Positions 36,293 through 47,700 of a DNA stretch of 64,000 nt are shown piece after piece; the stretch's first letter is position 1, and the number at the start of each line of letters is the position of its first letter. Source of the DNA: Tubulanus polymorphus. Lineage: Eukaryota > Nemertea > Palaeonemertea > Tubulaniformes > Tubulanidae. The translations under genes were made by a program, and so were the position numbers. The notes beneath the pieces were generated by a model. It worked only from the letters and a program-made list of their open reading frames with translations, searched no databases and was not told the DNA's origin. The stretch lies in the NCBI RefSeq assembly GCF_964204645.1, contig NC_134036.1:5777600-5841599 (forward strand), given 5' to 3'.

Positions 36293-36587
36293 AGGAAAGT
36301 AAGCAAGATTCGAAGCCATCCGTGGTTTGATATTGTCACTCCCCGTTTGACGACATCATCGAATGGGTTTTAATTAATTAGATGAATTCAATTTAATTCC
36401 CAACACTCGGACAACCTTCAATTTCGAAACTATCCCCTTCGGGCCGTTATTTGGGCCAGGATTTTCGAACTAACCGATGCCATAGGACAGAAAAACGTTA
36501 CAAATTTCGCCAATGGCGCCCGGGTAACGTGCAGCTGCAACAACGCTACTGCGGCAAGCGAGGATTCCGCGTATGGCAAGCAGAGAT

Positions 36588-36815
36588 CCACCAGGTGTCG
36601 CTAGTAGTTACTTGGTCTTCCGCGTGAATTCATACAACATTTCAACTTGAAATCGGATGAACTTTTCTGTGAAACTGATAATATCTAATGATATCGAATG
36701 AAAACTTTCGGAAAATTAAAGCGTACTAAGTTGGCCGTACGATAATGCACGGACTAAAGAGCCTAACTAATTCAACGGAGGACCTACTATACTCGTCGCG
36801 CCATCTGGTGGCGTA
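36588..36815 (-). repeat. Interspersed repeat bounded by two CTCF-like motifs
   Basis: CCACCAGGTGTCGC at 36588-36601 (plus) and, on the minus strand, CCACCAGATGGCGC at 36798-36811 bound a ~220-bp segment. The latter matches the animal CTCF consensus CCASYAGRKGGCRS at all 14 positions, the former at 13. The family recurs at 40355-40660, 44165-44465 and 62950-63275. Confidence 0.5.
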
Positions 36816-36905
36816 GCTTGTGTAAGCAGCTCCCCGATTAACGATCCCGACATTGTACAACGTAACAAACCAGGCTAGAGTAATCTATACGCTAAACAAA
36901 TGACC

Positions 36906-36911
36906 TTTATT
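36906..36911 (-). terminator. Candidate poly(A) signal of gene E
   Basis: AATAAA on the minus strand about 130 bp after gene E's stop codon. Confidence 0.55.
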
Positions 36912-37040
36912 TTTCTTTTTTTTCAAAACGAAAAAGCTTCTCTTCGATAAGTTATATGCGGATGTTTTCGCGGTTCGGGCGGGCGTTCGATGTGCGACGG
37001 AATGATCGCCCGATCGCTAGTAGCCTCCGGTGTTCGGCGT

Positions 37041-40000
37041 TTAGACGCATTCGACGTTGTATTTGAGAGCCTCAGGCGGTCCGCTGGGCGCGGTGGTACC
37101 GGTGACTTTCACCTGCAACAGTTCGCCCTCGGACGTGAACGTGTCCATGGCTCCCGGTGCGCCGCACACCAAAGCGGTGTAGTCGGCGTCCTCGTTGTTG
37201 CCCTTGATGTTGATTTGGAAGCCGTCAGCGCACGGGCTGGCCGTGTTGAACGCGTACGTGACGATTGAGACTTTCACTTTCTGCAATGTCGAAAATAAGA
37301 AACGACGTTAGATAAATATAGCATCGCGATTTTCTAATAAATAGTAACGGTTTATTCATCGTTTCGAATCGCTTTTCATAATCAAATCGAGTAAACGATT
37401 TCGTTGGGTTTCGCTACGTCGTCGGATTCGAATTGCGGCTGGTTGGGGTCTGGCGTGGCAAGCAGGTTCGAATCCAGACTTTGTGTGAAACCTGGCAGAG
37501 CCTCGCGGCGTCATCGGGTTCGAATCCCGGTCACGGCGGTATTTCTGTTCGACGACGCGGGCAACCTACCTTATCATCGGCGCACGAGTAATAAGTGGTG
37601 GTGTCGACTTTGTTTTCGATGTCGCCGTAGATGACGGAAATTTCAGTGGCCGGCGTGGTCGCGTATTTGACTGTGCCTTCGGGTAATCTTGCTGAATTTG
37701 GAAAAAGAACGAGTAAACGGTGTGAATTATCATAGATGAGACACGGTAAAGCGTAGGATTAGTTTGGCCATGGTTCTTTACCGAGTGAAGAGACAGTGGT
37801 CTATTGTAAGCAGTGAAAGACGGAGTCTAATGTATTTCACAAACTCTTACTCAGTATTTGACACCAACTCGTGGTAGAATTTTACCGGTCTCAACTTTAC
37901 CGCAGTAAGAGACAGAGTCTACTGTATTTCACAAACTCTTACTCGGTCTTTGGCACCAGTCCAAATTTTATAGAGTGTTCTGCATTTCATAAACTATTGA
38001 TCAATATTTGGTTCGAAAGACTATATACTGTAAATGCTCGTCGTACTTACTGCATTTCGGTGCTGCCACTGGTTTCGGGCAGCCCGGGTGGTTAGGGTAT
38101 CGTTGGCAAACCCACGGGGCGACCGGGAACGGGTGCTGCGGTTGCGGTTGCGGCTGCGGCTGCGGGTACTGGTAGTAAGGCGGGAACTGCGGCTGTGGCT
38201 GCGGTTGCGGTTGCGGTTGCGGTTGAGGCTGCGGTTGCTGTTGTCCGTATGGTGGCCACATCGGTTGATATGGCATTTGACCCTGGAAATAGAGAATCGA
38301 AACTCGATCAATGGATGCTTTATAGGCACGCGGCTAATTGAATATTTCTCTAAGCAAAAAAATAAGGAATTAGTAGTAAGCGGGATGTTATTCACGAATT
38401 GGGGATAGTGCCCAGTGTACCGGGATAACAGTGACATTGCTCGAAGTCGAATTTGTTATGTATGTGGTGGTGAACTTACTCCAGGGTACGCTGGATGCGT
38501 GTGAGCTGGATCTGTCGACTGTATAATGAGAAAAGTATTTGATAGGCATCACGATGTTTGGTTATAGTAACAACCCAACTTCGGTGTTTCAGCAAAATTA
38601 TGATTAGTTACTTATGACGATTAGTTCATTCTCAATGACTTCAACGATTCAGCATAATTATGATTAGTCATTATGACGACCATCTCAATCTCAATAACTT
38701 CAACGATTCAGTAAAATTGTGATTAGTTACTAATGACGACCTTCTCATTCTCGATAACTTTATCGATTCCGGATCCAGTTTCACAGTCAGGAGTTAAGAT
38801 TTGACCCCCTGAGTTAACTCATTGAAAATGAACTAACTTTAACTCAGAGTTCACTCTAACTCACAACTGTGGAACTGGATACAGGACAATGCTTAATCGT
38901 TGTCACTTATAAACGACCTTCTCATTCTCAATTACAAGATTCAGTTAGATTATGATTAGTTATTATGTTACTCTGATTCACCTAGTAGTCGCTATTATGT
39001 ATTTTACTTACATCATGTTGGTGCATGTATGGTTGTGTCATTGGCCATTGCCCCGGGTGTTGGTGTTGATTGGCGTGTGCGTGGTTTGGATCGGTGTGCT
39101 GTAATCAATCAAAACAGCAGAATTAGTTGATATGTATTATATCTATCGGTATTTTTGACGCTATTGAAACCAATTCACTAACGATGTTAGATATTGAAAT
39201 TGACTTTAAACGACTGTTTGTGCACTACGTCATCAATATTGGCGTTCCAAAACATAGCTTCTGGTTGAGTTTATTGGCGTTTAATTTGAAATTGATTATA
39301 TGTCATGACTTCTATTTTTATTTTCGGTGAAATTCCATGTATTTCAAATAATGAATTCTAATGGCAGGGATGATATAGTGTAGGTGGGTGCGGACTACGT
39401 CATCGAAATTAGGGCTAGACGGTTTGCAGGTCAATACAATTCAATTGTCATTTATTGGAACAGGCACAATGGGATCTCGGTGATACCCTCTCCTCATAGC
39501 TGTAGCGGGAGAGCAGCGAATAGAACAGACGCAATAAGTTTTCAGTGAACCCCCCTCCTCACAGCTGTATAGCAGGAGAGCAAAGAAGTAGATCAGACGC
39601 AATAGGTTCTCGGTGAACCCGCTCTCCTCACAGCTGTAGCAGGAGAGCAGCGAGTAGAACAGACGCAATAGGTTCTCAGTGAACCCCCTCTCCCCACAGC
39701 TGTATAGTGGCAGAGCGGCGAGTAGATCAGACGCAATAGGTTCTCGGTGAACCCACTCTCCTCACAGCTGTAGCCGGAGAGCAGCGAGTAGAACAGAGGA
39801 TATTACCCACTGTAGCTTTCCGATGGCAATTCTTTCACCAAGGGTGAGATCAAAGCTGTATCTTGTAAATAAATCTTACCTGGTGGTTATGAACATAACC
39901 GATGTACGGAGGCTGCCCCTGGTGAGAGTGCTGATTTGGATTCTCTGAAAAAAAACAATCAAGGTTTGATCAGCATACGATAGTTTAGGCTATAAGGATT

Positions 40001-41536
40001 TGGAATTCGGGAAAACAAAACGTGCACGCAATTAAAATTAGTCGATTCAAAAGTATAGAAAAATAATGGTTATAATCACACTCACGTTGTTGGTATCCTC
40101 CCCAATCTGAAAGTAAAACATACGAAAATTAACAACGTTTTCTAGTTAGGTTCGACACGGCAGAGTGTGGCTAGCGCGTTTCCGCTAGATGGCGTGAGTG
40201 AATGTCAGTTGATTTTTAGATATTGTTTAAACGTATTTTATAGCCTCTCTCTGTATATACCATGCTTACGGTTGGGGTTTGAATGTTGATTCCTAAATTT
40301 TTCGCGCTTGTACTATTCGTTCATTTTCAAACAACGAGGACTCCGTGTCGCCAGCTTTCCCGGTAGATGGCGTGCGTATCAGTGCGACGACCCGGTCGAT
40401 ATTTAGTTCATTTTGATTTTTAGCCTCCCTCATCAGAAATTAGGCAAATAACTCCTCTGGAGTAACTCGGATGATCTTTTGGTTCGTATATAGGGTGAAT
40501 TTTACTAATCACCATTCAAAGAATTTGAGAAATGATGGATAGATTTCGATCGAATCTGAGAAGAAATCCGGGAGTTGTCGTCTGAATGCACTCTAGCGAC
40601 ACCAGGTGGATCCTCACTTGCCACACGTAAAGTCCTCATTCTGAACCGCTGTTACGAATGCAAACATAACAGTACAAATGCGCGAAAGGACACTGTTGGC
40701 CGTCGACATTTTTGTGAAATTTAATGCTAAGAATAGATAGTAAGGACATTTTCTTTAATCATCGCTTATGTTGATCGGTATAGAGTTCCGTCCTCTGGCG
40801 GAAAACCCTTAACGAATCGATAACCCGATAGATGGCGCACGGGTTGTGTATTTTGATATTTTTAACGCTTGTCACCGTTTACAGATTGCCGCTTCGATAT
40901 AAACACCGATATCAGCCGATTCGCGACCCTAAGTTGCGAAAAGTTGCGGTCGAGCAGATAGTTTGCGAAAGGATGAATTTGCAAAAATAGTTTTTTTGAA
41001 ACCATAAAAACCGTTACAATTATGTTAACATACATTGATAACTACTATGCGTTATTTTTTCGGGGTTCTGTGCGAGTCGATGTGCACTACGTCAAAAAAT
41101 ATTGCTGTTTCAAAACAACCATTGTGATTGTGAATTTGGCCTTCATTTTGTAATCAAACATCTAATCCACGGATCTAATTTCAAATTTGATGAGCTATAT
41201 TGATTTTTCGATAGGATGTGCACTACGTCATCAATATATCGGGGATAGACTGGTTGCCGGTCAATTCAATTCAATCATTGGAATATTCAAATCCAAATTA
41301 ACTGTATGCAATGGAGTGTTTTCCGTTCCGTGTCGCACGTGGTCTCGTGGTTTTTTTTTGCCGTCAATGTTTGGAGACATGCCGTATATACATAACAGCA
41401 AAACAAAATCGTATCATATTCAAATTGCGTGTCATGGCGTCACGTTTTTATGCAAATTAGGCACCATGACGTCATGCGCATACTTACACGCTTGAGCGCC
41501 TACAACGGCTAAAAGTATCAGACACGCTGCCTTCAT
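37041..41536 (-). CDS. Gene E: secreted Gln/Pro/His-rich protein with Cys C-terminal module (284 aa)
   Basis: Eight coding exons close in frame (855 nt): 41488-41536, 40086-40106, 39880-39944, 39012-39098, 38480-38518, 38051-38282, 37570-37691 and 37041-37280. Signal peptide MKAACLILLAVVGAQA is identical to gene D's. Residues 17-23 start YWGGYQQ. Residues 24-87 are His/Gln/Pro-rich. Residues 88-164 hold a long alternating Gln-Pro run and end WVCQRYPNHPGCPK. Residues 165-205 carry LPEGTVKYATT; residues 206-284 carry CADGFQINIKGNNEDADY, CGAPG and SGPPEALKYNVEC. The Gln-Pro exon is 18 nt longer than in D, from repeat expansion. Exon 1 appears to end in ATG directly before the coding ATG after splicing, so an extra initiator Met is possible. 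Family not recognised. Confidence 0.87.
37780..37960. repeat. 92-bp minisatellite in gene E intron
   Basis: About two copies of the unit at 31075-31475, in the same intron and orientation as in gene D. Confidence 0.8.
38570..38970. repeat. ~60-bp tandem repeat in gene E intron, split by a MITE
   Basis: Same unit and intron as 32030-32345 in gene D. The array is interrupted by the element at 38773-38880, which must have inserted after the D-E duplication because gene D lacks it. Confidence 0.8.
38773..38880. mobile_element. 108-bp MITE, TIR ATCCAGTTYCACAGT
   Basis: 15-bp ends match with one difference: ATCCAGTTTCACAGT and, inverted, ATCCAGTTCCACAGT. It contains AGTTAAGATTTGACC. A relative is at 3431-3808. 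Confidence 0.7.
39467..39805. repeat. 66-bp minisatellite in gene E intron 3, inverted
   Basis: About five copies with the same orientation and intron as gene D (32596-33245). Confidence 0.88.
40355..40660 (+). repeat. Interspersed repeat with CTCF-like ends
   Basis: Starts near GGTAGATGGCGTGCG and ends with TAGCGACACCAGGTGGATCC, enclosing TTTTAGCCTCCCTCATCAGA. The same order of motifs is seen at 44165-44465 and 62950-63275. It lies in gene E's first coding intron; a solo CCGCTAGATGGCGT is at 40182-40195. Confidence 0.6.
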
Positions 41537-41579
41537 CTGCAAAATAGAAATCAGAATATTTCAGTTGTCATTGACTCGT

Positions 41580-41916
41580 AATTCCTCCGCAAGGTTCGAA
41601 CCCGATGGCATCGAGAATTGCCACGGTACGAAACCCTGCCACATTAGACCGAGTGCGCAGCTACACGCGCCGCTTAGATGATGTCATTAATAGCCTATCA
41701 GATATCCTGTTTTATTTTAGCCCGGGTTTTCCCATTAATGATTCTTCCGCGAAATTTGCGTCAGCGATTTTAAAACGAGCAATCTGATTAGTGCCGCAAG
41801 TTTCCGCGCGGTTAATCTTCGCATGTACCTGCGCGCTCGGTCTAGTGCGGCAGGGGTTCGTACCGTGGCTGAGTTTAGCCATGCCATCAGATTCGGATCC
41901 CTGCCGAGGAAGGATG
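41580..41916. mobile_element. Palindromic MULE-like element, copy 2 (diverged)
   Basis: Same structure as 17748-18085 but in the opposite orientation and more diverged. The GGTTCGAACCC and CAGATTCGGATCCCTGCC ends remain. Flanking TTGACTCG and TTGATTCG may be a decayed target duplication. It lies about 45 bp upstream of gene E's signal exon, inside the 5' UTR intron. Confidence 0.6.
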
Positions 41917-42989
41917 CCGTTGATTCGGTTGTTTTCACTATCGTTATCGGGCCCGAAGATCTAAAAATCACTTGCGCGCATCGTCTTTTTTGTCTTTATA
42001 AATTTATAACATCATTCAGTTTTTTTTGGATAAAATATTACAATTAAAAAAATCGAAATATTAAAAAGCGATTTTCTGTTTATGTCCTCGAAATAGAATT
42101 GCCGCTCAAAAAGCTCGGAATGCGCCTGGCCTGAGTGTACGGCCTGTTCTACCACATATTATTTATGAAATTATTTTCATCTTTTTAACTTATTACACCG
42201 AATCAATAAATATCTCGAGATGATTTATTTTTCGAACGTAAATACTTTGATTTCGGCCGATCTATATTTTCGCATACGAATAAGAGACGTACTGCGAGTA
42301 TAGATTCGAGATAAGATTCAGCTAGAATTTAAAAAATGAGTTTGTCAAAATTGCAAAATTGAAACGCATTTTGTATTCATTACTAAATTTCCTAATTTTT
42401 CGTTTTTTTTCTTGAATATATTTTTCAACCGTTATTTCGTTAGTGATGAAAACCTAAACGAATTCAACGTCCATTTCAAAAAGTTCGCGGTGCATAAGTT
42501 CGCCTGTCGGATCAAACCATCTGAAACGAACTCATTTCGACCTAAACTAAACCTAGAAAACGAATCCTGAGATATTCATATGTAACATTAACTGAAAAAA
42601 ATAAGTATTTTCTATGAAAAAATTGACAAGAAAATCTAAATAAAAGAAAGATGAAGAAAAAGAAAAATATTTTTAAAAACCAGGACATTCATGACCGCCA
42701 GAGACTGATTACAATCTCGATATTTCAGAGTCGATAAGCAAAATCGACAGTTCGTGATATAACAGTATATTAGAACAGTTCTTCGGTATTAACTTAACTC
42801 CATCATCAGGGAAACGAAGAAAAAAAAAAATGGTTTCCCCGAGTTAGAAATAAAATCATGAATTATTTACAAATGAAAGCCTCAGCTGCATAACTATAAT
42901 TTTTTTTTTCCTAGAAAAAAAAAAATATTTATATAAAGACCGTATATCTTTCTTTCTTCCATTTTTTCGAACGAATCATTTTTACGTAC

Positions 42990-43090
42990 CATTTTTGCGA
43001 ATATTAAATCGATCGACGATCGTATTTGTTTTCGGAACGAATTAATCCTCACAGTGATCGAGTCGTCCGGACGCGTCGACTTTTTATACG
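42990..43090 (-). promoter_or_regulatory. Gene E promoter and 5' UTR exon
   Basis: CGTATAAAAAG on the minus strand (43080-43090) is a strong TATA box. The first exon runs from about 43050 to the donor AAAAATG|gtacgt at 42984-42996. Confidence 0.72.
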
Positions 43091-43370
43091 CGCCCGTTCC
43101 GATTTGTCACACCACGCCCCGCCCGGTGCGATCGGTTGCGGGACTCCTACGCGCCAGCGGCTGGCGCCCGAACGTTCCATCCATCCTTGCCACACCGTAG
43201 AACACACCTCGCCGTGATTAAGACGCAGCGGCGACAGGTGTGCGCGCGGTGATCTACACCGAATCGCGGCCGTAATGGATTTCTCGTAGCTGGTGCGCAT
43301 TGTTACCGGTGACACGGGTTAACTGCGCGCTGCGCTTCGTGCGAAGACGCAGCGCCGGCGATTTATGCGT
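43091..43370 (-). promoter_or_regulatory. Conserved upstream region of gene E
   Basis: Near-identical counterpart of 35478-35760 upstream of gene D. Conserved words include TAGAACACACCTCGCCGTGA and GGTGATCTACACCGAATCGC. Confidence 0.65.
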
Positions 43371-43429
43371 TTTTCTCGTATTCTGTTTATGGTTATTACT
43401 CATTGGCCTCGAAGACGCGTCGAGCGTTT

Positions 43430-43880
43430 TTGGCCCTTGCCAAATCGGTCCCGACTGCGGGCTCGAGCCCCTCGTAACCGGGCCGAGTTCGACCGAGCTC
43501 GAGCGGATTTTCGTGAATTGCTATTGGTTCCAGTGGTGGCTCACTTCGCTCGGTTCCGAATTAGTGGTTTACGTGTGGGCACACGCTCTTTATGAGGCGC
43601 GGGTCAAATACAGCCGTGACTAACGCGGGCGTTTTTATTTGGCCCGACCACAAATGCGGGACCAGGCCCGAGCCAAATTTTAGCACGGGACAAATGGTTG
43701 CGTTTGATTTCGTAACTCGTACCGAAAATGACCCGCTTCGCATTGTTCAAGCATTAATAGTATCGAGTGAGTGGTTTACGTGTGAGCGCGCTCTCTAATC
43801 AGGGGCGGGCCAAATTCGACTCGGGTCCGATCCGTGCCAATGCGGCCCGTGCCGAATCGTGTCCTGCGATCGCTTATGAA
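43430..43880. repeat. GC-rich degenerate repeat upstream of gene E
   Basis: Repeated words such as GTGGTTTACGTGTG and 'cgggtccgatccgtgcc' occur several times, and again 3' of gene A (6110-6480). No gene is seen. Confidence 0.5.
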
Positions 43881-44164
43881 CTGGTTTCGCAGGCGATGAA
43901 CTCTCGTGTGGCTTTCGTCGGGTATCCAGCGGCGCGTGTTTCGCAGAGGTCGAGTGTTATCCTCGGAATGGAATGTATAACCATTAAATACGCCATATTC
44001 GGGACGATATTTTAGCCAGGAAATATAATACGAAAATTCTAAACCATCCATAGTAAAATAATTCAACACCCTTTAGATCGTATTTATAAACATTTATTAC
44101 AACATCTTCGGGGACGTTATAATATAACCAGAATTATCAATGGGAAACCGGCACAACAGCTATC

Positions 44165-44465
44165 CCGTCAGATGGCGCCACTGAGATATCAGACGCACTC
44201 GACCAAAACTAGTTCATTTTCAAGTAACTTTGATCCCAATTTTCGGTCTCCCAATCCAAAGAGTTGGGCAAATCACGCTTCGAAATAAACTCTCATTAGT
44301 CTTTAGAGTTCATACGTGCCACGATTTTCATATATCATGCTTAGAATTTGAGAAATTATCGTTAGATTTTAATTGAGTTTGAGAAGAAATCCAGTGTCGA
44401 TGTCGTATCGTACACTAGCGAACCTGGCGGATTGTGGTGGAATTCCGCTTGCCACAGTAGCGTTG
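44165..44465 (+). repeat. Interspersed repeat with CTCF-like left end
   Basis: CAGATGGCGCCAC begins and CTAGCGAACCTGGCGGATT ends a segment homologous to 40355-40660. Confidence 0.5.
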
Positions 44466-44938
44466 CCGGTACCCCATTGCAACATATGGAAGAAATACAT
44501 TTTGAAAATGAAACGTCGAGCCACCCGTCGTTAAAGTTTTACGTTCGAATTTTTATCACGGGAAGCGCGCGGGAGGCTTTATACGGAGATCATCGACAAA
44601 GAGAGAGAGAGAAACAAACAAACAAACGACAATAAAATTTACAATTGTTCAACGAGAAAAATACGATTCTAAAAGGGAGGAAGATTCAGATTCAGATTTA
44701 ATCTTTTGCTCCAGAAAATATACAATTTTTTCGAGCATAGGATACAATAAAATAAACGATTTACAGTTATACAATTACAGTTACTCCAATTACATTTATA
44801 ATATACAGTAATAGTTTCTTCTTCTGTACATATCATTATACACTCAATTAAAACGTGTGCGCACAGCGATGGCTAGATGAGGCTATGTGCCTTTTCTATA
44901 AATACTGCTAACTTCCTCAAGATGTTTGGGTCTTGTGA

Positions 44939-46340
44939 TAATAATAATAATAATGTTTTATTTACGAATTAAATTACAATATAAAGTAGTAGGAATTAGT
45001 ACAAAATATTGTAAAAAAAGGACGTTGGACGACAGGTGACGTTAAAATAAACTTATTACATGAGAGGCCCAGTCGCCCACACACTCACATTCACGCCCCA
45101 TTCATACCATCCTCCCTCTGCAGGGACTCGAACCTGATGGCATCGCTACACTCAGCCACGGCACGAACCCCTGCATCAGTAGACCGGGTGCGCAGGTACA
45201 TGCGCAGCTTTCCGAACGAAAACTTGCGGCACCAATCAGATTGCTCGTTGTATAATCGTTGAGGCAAATTTCAAGGAAGAACTATAAATGGGAAAACCCG
45301 GGCTAAAATAAAACGGGATTTCTGATTGGCTAAAAATCACATCATCTGAACTGCGCATGTATCTCCGCACACGGTCGATTATGGCAGGGTTTCGTGCCGT
45401 GGCAATCTCGATGCCATCAGGTTCGAATCCCTGCCGGGGAGGATGCATTCATACATACAAGTTACATGACAAAAACATTCAACATAGAAAATATGATAAT
45501 TGCAGGATATTCAGTATATTAGATTGATCAATTAGAAGTACATAATTTCATCTAAACATATTGGGAAATGAGATAATTGTTTACAGTATTTTGAAACGAC
45601 GAGATAGAATGACATAATTTCAGATTTTTCTGCACAGAGATCCAGAGTTTTGGGCCTTTATGGATTATTGTAAATTGCCTATAATTATGCTTTGTGAAAG
45701 TTACATCTAATTCCTTATGTCGACGTGTATTGTGGTCGTACTTCGTTTGTAAATAAATTATTGTATCGCTTAGGAAGTAGGTCATTTATAGATTTAAACA
45801 TGAAGTGTAGAACTTGTTTCATTATTGATATCGAATATTGTGAGTTGTTTCGTAGATTTGAATAATTGTCCTGAATGTTCTAGGTAATGTTCCTTATTTA
45901 TTATGCGCATAGCTTTTTTCAGTAGGATATAGAGATTATTTAGTCTTGAGGGGTAGTTGTTAGCCCAGACGATATTACAGTATTGTATGTGAGGTAATGC
46001 TAATGATTGATATATTGTTTTTAAGGTGTAATTAGGAAGTTTATGTTTTAGTTTGCTAAGGATAAAAGGTATTCTGCGAAATTTAATTTCAACTTGATGT
46101 ATGTGGTGTTCCCAGGTGATTTTGTCGTCAATTATAACGCCTACAAATTTGGCAGCTGTCACCTTTTTTATTTCTTCATCATCAATGCATAGTTTAATGG
46201 TCTTCGTTATTTTAAATCTTCCCGAGAATAATAAGAGGTTGGTCTTATCGATATTCAAAGATAGTTTATTTGCGGAAAGCCACTTGCTTACTAATTTTAA
46301 TTCATAGTTCATTTCGGTTTCGATGGTTTTAGGACATCTA
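44939..46340 (-). mobile_element. 5'-truncated non-LTR retrotransposon (LINE)
   Basis: Two minus-strand frames (45794-46312 and 45552-45785) encode the end of a reverse transcriptase. The first has a KWLSANKLSLNIDKT segment and then HIQYCNIVWANNY; the second has a C-terminal GPKLW tail. They are in different frames, so the copy is frameshifted. The upstream catalytic part is absent (5' truncation). The element ends in an ATA-rich tail near 44940, and its 3' region is interrupted by the palindromic element at 45108-45445. It is dead. Confidence 0.8.
45108..45445. mobile_element. 338-bp palindromic MULE-like element, copy 3
   Basis: Starts CATCCTCCC and ends GGGAGGATG; the same length as copy 1 and almost identical to it by eye. 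CATTCATAC directly flanks both sides (45099-45107 and 45446-45454), a clean 9-bp target duplication. It inserted into the 3' region of the LINE. Confidence 0.85.
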
Positions 46341-46634
46341 TGATGTAAAATGATTTACAAATTTTCTTAAGTTAGGGATATTTACTAATTGTTGCATTCA
46401 TTATTGTTTGTTATTAATCTATTCCATACCGTCAAACGACCGACTGGCTGGCTTGCTGGTTGACCGACTAACTGACTGGCCGGCTGAGGGACTGACCGAC
46501 TGCAATTTCTTGCAATTCATTGAAAATTGCTTTAATTTTATAATTTGCGAATTCGTTCTGCGGCGTTTAAACGAGCGGGCTGAAATTTTTTCAGACACAA
46601 AATCACATCGACTCTCATGTCTCATACTGCGGAT

Positions 46635-47700
46635 AAGTTGAGACCGGTAAAATTCTACCCCGAGTTGGTGTCTAATACTGAGTAAGAATTTGCGAAAAGA
46701 TTATGCCTCTTAAAGCGGTTAAGTTGAGACTGGTAAAATTCAACCCTGAGTTGGTGTCAAATACTGAGTAAGAGTTTGTGAAATAACGTTATACGTAGAT
46801 AGCACTCGCGTCAATCACCTAATTTCAAGTCGATTGAACACAATTTCTGTATATCAACATCAAGCTTCGTTGAATAAAAATAATAGCGCCTTTTTAATAA
46901 CTTGGAGAATGGATTTTTCAACAACAACAAAAAATTTTCGGGAGGGAGAATTAATGGAAAAATAAAAAGACGGTAATCAAAACTTGAATTTTTTGCCTTT
47001 TTAGAGGGGTATATGAAAAAATAAATCGGATACAGTTTCGTTGATTCGAGAATTTTCTAGATAAAATCTTCAAGTTAAAGAAGAGTGAAAATTGAGATGA
47101 ATTGAATTCGAATTATGGACGAAATGAAGAAAGCTAAGTTTTTGGCGAATCATTAGATCAAAAACAACGACGGAAATGAAAATTTCTGGATTTTTTTAAT
47201 TCAAAACGCAACAAAGGACTAGAGAAATAGAGTAAACTCTATTACTGCGGTAAAGTAGAGACTGGAAAATCTAACCCTAAGTTGAAGACAAATACTAAGT
47301 AAGAGTTTGTGTAATACAGTAGACTCTGTCTTACCGCGGTAAAGTTGAGACTGATAAAATTCTACCCCGAGTTGGTGTCAAATACAGAGTAAGAGTTTGT
47401 GAAATACAGTAGACTCTGTCTCTTACCGCGGTAAAGTTGAGACTGGTAAATTCTACCCCGAGTTGGTGTCAAATACTGAGTAAGAGTTTGTGAAATACAG
47501 TAGACTCTGTCTCTTACTGCGGTAAAGCTGAGACCATTGAAATTCTACTCCGAGGTGGTGTCAGAAACAGATAAAGAATTTGCTAAATACGATGGACTCG
47601 GTCCCTCGCCAGCTTAAGTAATGATTGTTAGAATTCTGCCTCAAGTCGGTTTCAGATACACGGTTTACGGATTAAAGGTTTGTGAAATACAGCAGACTTT
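46635..47700. repeat. 92-bp minisatellite units and duplicated GPCR flank
   Basis: Inverted units of the 92-bp repeat occur at 46635-46790 and 47230-47560, separated by 46795-47215, which is a copy of the GPCR 3' flank also present at 49370-49960 and 52475-53060. Confidence 0.75.

Noticed and set aside
45552-46312. Functional reverse transcriptase gene
   Set aside because: Truncated at the 5' side, frameshifted between the two frames, and its 3' region is interrupted by another element.
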